From assembly GCA_038120765.1 (NCBI GenBank), contig JAYOMI010000029.1, forward strand, positions 1 to 37,039: a stretch of 37,039 nucleotides of DNA. The letters are read 5' to 3'. The DNA is from CAXBCP01 sp038120765 (GTDB taxonomy: Bacteria; Pseudomonadota; Alphaproteobacteria; MPNO01; UBA830). Shown here piece after piece: positions 33,425 through 37,039 of this stretch. The translations under genes and the position numbers were made by a program. The first letter of the stretch is position 1, and every line of letters begins with the position of its first letter. The notes below the pieces were generated by a model. It did not search any database, had not been told where the DNA came from, and saw only the letters and a list, made by a program, of their open reading frames with translations.

Positions 33425-34072
33425 CTGAAGGCGGTCCTGCGTCGCCTGCTGGTATCTGTCCCTGTATTGACGCTCTCCCTGCTGACCGGCGCGGCTATGG
33501 CCGATCAGCCGGTCTCTCTGGACGGCGCGCGCATCTCGCACCTGTCCGGCTTGAAGCAGATCGATGGCCGCCCGGTAACTGTGGACCGGTTGCGGGGCCG
33601 CCCGGTCATTGTCGCCTTTTTTGCGAGCTGGTGCCCGCCCTGCAATACGTCGTTCGAGCATTTGAAACTGCTCCACCTCGCCCATGCCGCCGACGGTCTG
33701 GAGATCGTCGCGATCAATCTGTTGGAGAACGCGCCCGGCTTCGAAGACGACGGGAAACGCCTCGAACGCTTTCTCGGCCAGCATATGCCGGTATTCCCGG
33801 TCGTCGCCGGTATGCCGGAAACGGTTGGCCTGTTCGGCAATATCAATCGCGTTCCCTCGGTCTTTGTCTTCGACCGGCAGGGCCATCCGCGGCTGCATTT
33901 CGCCCGCGCCGAAGGATCTGGGAAGACACATCCCGGCCTGTCCGAATTGCGTCGTGCGGTCCGCGATTCTCTCGGGTTCGGCGCGGCTGGACCATTACAA
34001 TCCTTGCCTGAACATACGGATTCTGTAACAAATTCGTCATCTCTCGCACAACTGGCAGAAAGCTCCCGCTGA
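33407..34072 (+). CDS. TlpA-like periplasmic thioredoxin-fold protein
   Basis: This 221-aa protein has an N-terminal signal or anchor (RRLLVSVPVLTLSLLTGAAMA). The thioredoxin domain carries ASWCPPCNTSFEHL, a WCxxC redox centre, and the cis-Pro region NRVPSVFVFD. It probably reduces or oxidises periplasmic thiols. The start is uncertain because of a 17-bp duplication: GTG 33407 is used, ATG 33416 is possible. The stop overlaps the pepM ATG by one base (TGATG), so translation is coupled. It lies 18 bp after the hpnM-like gene. Why a periplasmic thioredoxin belongs to a phosphonate operon is unclear. Confidence 0.85.
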   Translation: MKEMLLLKAVLRRLLVSVPVLTLSLLTGAAMADQPVSLDGARISHLSGLKQIDGRPVTVDRLRGRPVIVAFFASWCPPCNTSFEHLKLLHLAHAADGLEIVAINLLENAPGFEDDGKRLERFLGQHMPVFPVVAGMPETVGLFGNINRVPSVFVFDRQGHPRLHFARAEGSGKTHPGLSELRRAVRDSLGFGAAGPLQSLPEHTDSVTNSSSLAQLAESSR

Positions 34073-35730
34073 TGGCGACCAAATTCGATTCCGGCTCCCT
34101 GCCCGAAGACGCAGGTTCAAAGCCCACCAAATCGGCACGGTTGCGTGCGCTGCTTGAAGGCCCCGAAATGGGCTTCTTGATGGAAGCGCATGACGGTCTT
34201 TCCGCCAAAATTGCCGAGGAAGCCGGGTTCAGCGCTGTATGGGCATCCGGGCTTTCGATGTCGGCGGCGCTCGGCGTGCGCGATTCGAACGAAGCTTCGT
34301 GGACCCAGGTTCTCGAGGTGCTCGAATTCATGGCCGATGCGACAACGATCCCGATCCTGATGGATGGCGATACCGGTTACGGCAACTTCAATAACGTCCG
34401 CCGGCTGGTGGCGAAATTGTGCCAGCGTGGCATCGCCGGCGCCTGTATCGAGGACAAGCTGTTCCCGAAAACCAATTCCTTTATCGGCCACGGCCAGCCG
34501 CTGGCCGACATGGAAGAATTCTGCGGCAAGATCAAGGCGGGCAAGGACAGCCAGACCGACCCGGACTTCGTGCTCGTCGCCCGGGTCGAGGCGCTGATTT
34601 CCGGCTGGGGGCTGGACGAGGCCTTGCGCCGCGCCCACGCCTATCAGGAAGCCGGTGCAGATGCCGTGCTGATCCATTCCAAACAATCGAACGCCAATGA
34701 AATCATGTCGTTCATGCGGGAATGGGATAACAGCTGTCCGGTCGTGATTGTGCCGACCACCTATTACGGCACGCCGACGGATCAGTTCCGCGCCGCCGGC
34801 GTCAATGCCATAATCTGGGCCAACCATTCCGTGCGCGCCTCGATAAGCGCCATGCGCGACGCCGCGAGGCGCATCTTCAAGGAAGAGAGCGTCGTCAACC
34901 TTGAAGACCGCATCGCGACAGTCAAAGACATCTTCCATCTTGCCGGTAACGCCGAACTGAAAGACGCGGAAGACCGCTATCTGCCGGTCGACGACGACGC
35001 GCCGCGGGGCATTGTGCTGGCGGCGACACGCGGCAGCGCGCTTGGCCCGCTGACCGAAGACAAACCGAAATGCATGGTCGAAGTTCAGGGACAGCCGTTG
35101 TTGAGACGCCTCACCCGGACCCTGCGCCAGACCGGTATCCGGGATGTGGCCGTGGTCCGCGGCTACGCCAAGGAAGCCGTGGACCTGCCCAACCTCACCT
35201 ATATCGACAACGACGCGTATGAGACCACCGGCGAAGCCGCCTCGCTCGCCGCCGCGATGGACCGGCTGACGGGCGATACCGTCATCGCCTATGGCGATAT
35301 CATGTTCCGGCGCTACATCCTGGACGCGCTGCTCGATATCGTCCTTGCCGTGGATTCCATGTGGCGCGAACGTACCGACCGGTCGGAGAGATTCGGCCGC
35401 GATCTTGTCCAGTGCTCCCGCGCTTTTTCGCCAAGCTTTATCGAAGACGACCCGGTGCTGTTCGAAAGCATCGTCGCCGACGTTGCTGATGCCGACCAGA
35501 ACACCGGCGAATGGATCGGCATCGCCCGCCTGACACCACGGGGTTCCGGACTGGTCCGCGCGGAACTCGAATCGATGCGCGCGGACGGCACCCTGCAATC
35601 GGCCGACCTCGCAACGCTGTTTGCGCGCCTCGCGGAAGGCGGGAATGCGCCCCGGGTCCACTATGTCGCCGGACACTGGCTGGACGTCAACGACGCCTTC
35701 GATCTCGCCCGCGCCCGCGATTTTCTCTAG
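34072..35730 (+). CDS. pepM: Phosphoenolpyruvate mutase fused to a nucleotidyltransferase domain
   Basis: This is a 552-aa fusion. Residues 20-295 are PEP mutase, which converts phosphoenolpyruvate to phosphonopyruvate, the C-P bond-forming step. The diagnostic EDKLFPKTNS is at 127-136, Mg-binding Asp in LMDGDTGYGN (98-100). This motif separates mutases from isocitrate lyase and other relatives. Residues 310-552 form a nucleotidyltransferase domain (GIVLAATRGSALGPLTEDKPKCMVEVQGQPLL, ending HWLDVNDAFDLARA). The nucleotide loop reads LAATRGSALG instead of LAAGxGxRLG, so catalysis may be altered, although AAS/TRG variants occur in such fusions. It is cytosolic and coupled to the thioredoxin gene by TGATG. 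The phosphonopyruvate decarboxylase follows after 91 bp. Confidence 0.93.
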   Translation: MATKFDSGSLPEDAGSKPTKSARLRALLEGPEMGFLMEAHDGLSAKIAEEAGFSAVWASGLSMSAALGVRDSNEASWTQVLEVLEFMADATTIPILMDGDTGYGNFNNVRRLVAKLCQRGIAGACIEDKLFPKTNSFIGHGQPLADMEEFCGKIKAGKDSQTDPDFVLVARVEALISGWGLDEALRRAHAYQEAGADAVLIHSKQSNANEIMSFMREWDNSCPVVIVPTTYYGTPTDQFRAAGVNAIIWANHSVRASISAMRDAARRIFKEESVVNLEDRIATVKDIFHLAGNAELKDAEDRYLPVDDDAPRGIVLAATRGSALGPLTEDKPKCMVEVQGQPLLRRLTRTLRQTGIRDVAVVRGYAKEAVDLPNLTYIDNDAYETTGEAASLAAAMDRLTGDTVIAYGDIMFRRYILDALLDIVLAVDSMWRERTDRSERFGRDLVQCSRAFSPSFIEDDPVLFESIVADVADADQNTGEWIGIARLTPRGSGLVRAELESMRADGTLQSADLATLFARLAEGGNAPRVHYVAGHWLDVNDAFDLARARDFL

Positions 35731-35741
35731 GTTCACAGCTC

Positions 35742-35802
35742 GTCATTCCCGCGGAGACGGGAATCTTGGTCCGCAAGGATTCCCGCCATCGCGGGCATGA
35801 CA
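35742..35802. repeat. dRS3-like palindromic repeat element between pepM and ppd
   Basis: ATTCCC-N8-GGGAAT at 35745-35764 matches the form of the Neisseria dRS3 motif. A second hairpin CCCGC-CATC-GCGGG follows at 35782-35795. The outer ends GTCATTCCCGCG (35742-35753) and CGCGGGCATGAC (35790-35801) are inverted with one mismatch. It looks like a short dispersed (REP/MITE-type) element and fills most of the pepM-ppd spacer, where it could modulate read-through. Confidence 0.7.
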
Positions 35803-35821
35803 CGAACATGGATATGAAAAC

Positions 35822-36958
35822 ATGATCAAAGCCGACGATTTCCTGATGCCCGCACGCGATGCCGGGTACGACTTTTTCACAGGCGTGCCGTGTTCGTTCC
35901 TGACGGAGATCATCAACCGGGTCATTTCCGATACGTCGCTCGATTATGTGGGTGCCGCCAGCGAGGGCGAAGCGGTGGCCATTGCTTCAGGCGCCTGGCT
36001 CGCCGGGCGGAAAACAGTGGTGATGTGCCAGAATTCGGGCCTCGGCAATACGGTAAATCCGCTGACCTCGCTGAACCATCCGTTCCGCATTCCGACCATG
36101 ATGATCGTCACCTGGCGCGGCCAACCGGGTATTACGGACGAACCGCAGCACGAACTGATGGGCCCGATCACCCCGGAACTGCTGGACACAATGCGTATTC
36201 CGCACGCCGTATTCCCCCAATCGGAAGACGAGATAGCGGGCGCGCTCGCCCAAGCCCAGAAAACCATGGACGAAACCGACCTGCCCTTCGCCTTCATCAT
36301 GCCCAAGGGCTCGGTCGCGCCGGAGCCGCTGGACGAATCCCCCCGTGTCCTGGCGCCGCGCGGGACCCTCACCGACTATTCGGAGGGCGGGATGCGCCCG
36401 ACACGCCTGCAGGCGCTGGAATGCCACCTGACGCAGGTGCCGGACAGTGCAGGCGTGATCGTCTCCACCGGTAAATCGGGCCGCGAACTGTTCACGCTGA
36501 ACGACCGCGACCAGCACCTCTACCAGGTCGGCTCCATGGGATGCGCCAGCGGCATGGCGCTCGGCACCGCCCTGAATTCGGACCGCAGAATATTCGCGCT
36601 CGACGGCGACGGCGCCGTGCTGATGAAAATGGGCGCCGTGGCAACCGTCGGCGCCTACCAGCCGAAAAACATGATCCACGTGGTGCTCGATAACGGGGTA
36701 CACGATTCCACCGGCGGCCAGTCTACCGTCTCGGCCTCGGTCGAATTCGCGGAAATTGCCGTATCGTCGGGCTATGCAACGACAGCCAAATGCGATTCCG
36801 TCTCCGGCCTCGAAAAGGCCTATCGCGCCGCACTTGCATCGGACGGTCCCCACCTGATCCACATGCGCATCCAGGCGGGATCGCTGAAGGAGCTTGGCCG
36901 CCCGACGGTCAAGCCGCCGGAAGTGGCGCGGCGGTTCAAGGCGTTCCTCGCCGCATAG
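35822..36958 (+). CDS. ppd: Phosphonopyruvate decarboxylase
   Basis: This 378-aa ThDP enzyme converts phosphonopyruvate to phosphonoacetaldehyde, pulling the unfavourable PEP mutase reaction forward. The cofactor-activating Glu is in AASEGEAVAIASG (E48 or E50), followed by CQNSGLGNTVNPLTSL. The ThDP motif runs from GDGA (262-265) to N291 in LDNGVHDSTGGQ. Length is normal for AepY/Ppd (about 380). The adjacent PEP mutase makes the assignment secure (sulfopyruvate decarboxylase is the only close alternative). ATG 35822 has no clear ribosome site. The next gene in line begins at 37020. Confidence 0.94.
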   Translation: MIKADDFLMPARDAGYDFFTGVPCSFLTEIINRVISDTSLDYVGAASEGEAVAIASGAWLAGRKTVVMCQNSGLGNTVNPLTSLNHPFRIPTMMIVTWRGQPGITDEPQHELMGPITPELLDTMRIPHAVFPQSEDEIAGALAQAQKTMDETDLPFAFIMPKGSVAPEPLDESPRVLAPRGTLTDYSEGGMRPTRLQALECHLTQVPDSAGVIVSTGKSGRELFTLNDRDQHLYQVGSMGCASGMALGTALNSDRRIFALDGDGAVLMKMGAVATVGAYQPKNMIHVVLDNGVHDSTGGQSTVSASVEFAEIAVSSGYATTAKCDSVSGLEKAYRAALASDGPHLIHMRIQAGSLKELGRPTVKPPEVARRFKAFLAA

Positions 36959-37019
36959 ACACCCGTTGACTCATCCGCGGCTCGGCGCGAAGAATCGGGC
37001 CAAACAGGGAGAATTTATC

Positions 37020-37039
37020 ATGGCCGACCTCACGCTTTA
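37020..37039 (+). CDS. Start of the next gene of the phosphonate locus (partial)
   Basis: ATG 37020 follows GGGAG by eight bases and encodes MADLTL before the window ends. It is on the same strand 61 bp after ppd. By family context it could be an enzyme acting on phosphonoacetaldehyde (transaminase, alcohol dehydrogenase) or another tailoring gene; six residues do not decide. Confidence 0.5.

Noticed and set aside
34117..35736. 539-codon minus-strand frame
   Set aside because: Antisense to pepM, which has all expected motifs.

Overview
The window is a 37 kb piece of a GC-rich (about 60-63% by eye) proteobacterial genome. It is most likely an alphaproteobacterium of the Rhodospirillales type. 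The evidence is the hopanoid genes (hpnD, shc, hpnG, hpnM-like), the density of overlapping ATGA/TGATG gene junctions, a CbpA/CbpM pair, small conserved proteins of rhizobial/rhodospirillal flavour, and a PEP-CTERM protein. The assembly is a draft: three 10-N scaffold gaps (2962-2971, 5565-5574, 10833-10842) each interrupt a coding gene.

Layout. (1) 1-960 is an AT-rich accessory edge. It holds an IS3-type transposase fragment fused to a truncated outer-membrane beta-barrel gene, and a small membrane protein. (2) 970-13118 is a 13-gene minus-strand catabolic operon. In transcription order it encodes a small helix-turn-helix-like protein, an ABC importer (ATPase, NMT1/THI5-like binding protein, permease), a Rieske oxygenase, an SDR, a cupin, an alpha/beta hydrolase, an IclR regulator, a second SDR, a ThDP-dependent decarboxylase-like enzyme, an aspartate-dehydrogenase-like enzyme and an aldehyde dehydrogenase. 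Upstream lies a clear sigma70-like promoter with two 16-bp palindromes exactly 20 bp apart centre to centre, covering the probable start site; these are good candidate IclR operators. (3) 13325-16316 is hpnD-shc, squalene-route hopanoid synthesis. (4) 16417-20519 is a mixed minus-strand block: an extradiol-dioxygenase-like VOC protein, a cupin with a histone-H1-like Lys/Ala tail, an RRM protein, an MscS channel and a frameshifted PEP-CTERM protein. (5) 20520-22790 is a very AT-rich stretch followed by three small conserved proteins and a secreted protein with eight Cys-containing repeats. (6) 22815-31602 holds an MFS transporter, hpnG, cbpA-cbpM-marC, CorA and ZntB-like metal transporters, a decayed SNF-family symporter and a BON-domain protein. 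(7) 31749-37039 is a phosphonate locus. A LicC-like nucleotidyltransferase diverges from an hpnM-like/tlpA-like/pepM-NTP-transferase/ppd run that continues past the window edge.

How it fits together. The catabolic operon looks like a self-contained uptake-plus-degradation unit for one small organic compound, with its regulator inside the operon; the substrate cannot be named from sequence. The phosphonate locus makes phosphonoacetaldehyde from phosphoenolpyruvate (PepM then Ppd). Two nucleotidyltransferases (one fused to PepM, one divergent) suggest that the final phosphonate is activated with a nucleotide and attached to a lipid or glycan. The lipid-trafficking-like HpnM and the periplasmic thioredoxin run into pepM with a 1-nt overlap, which points to the envelope as the destination. 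This last link is inference.
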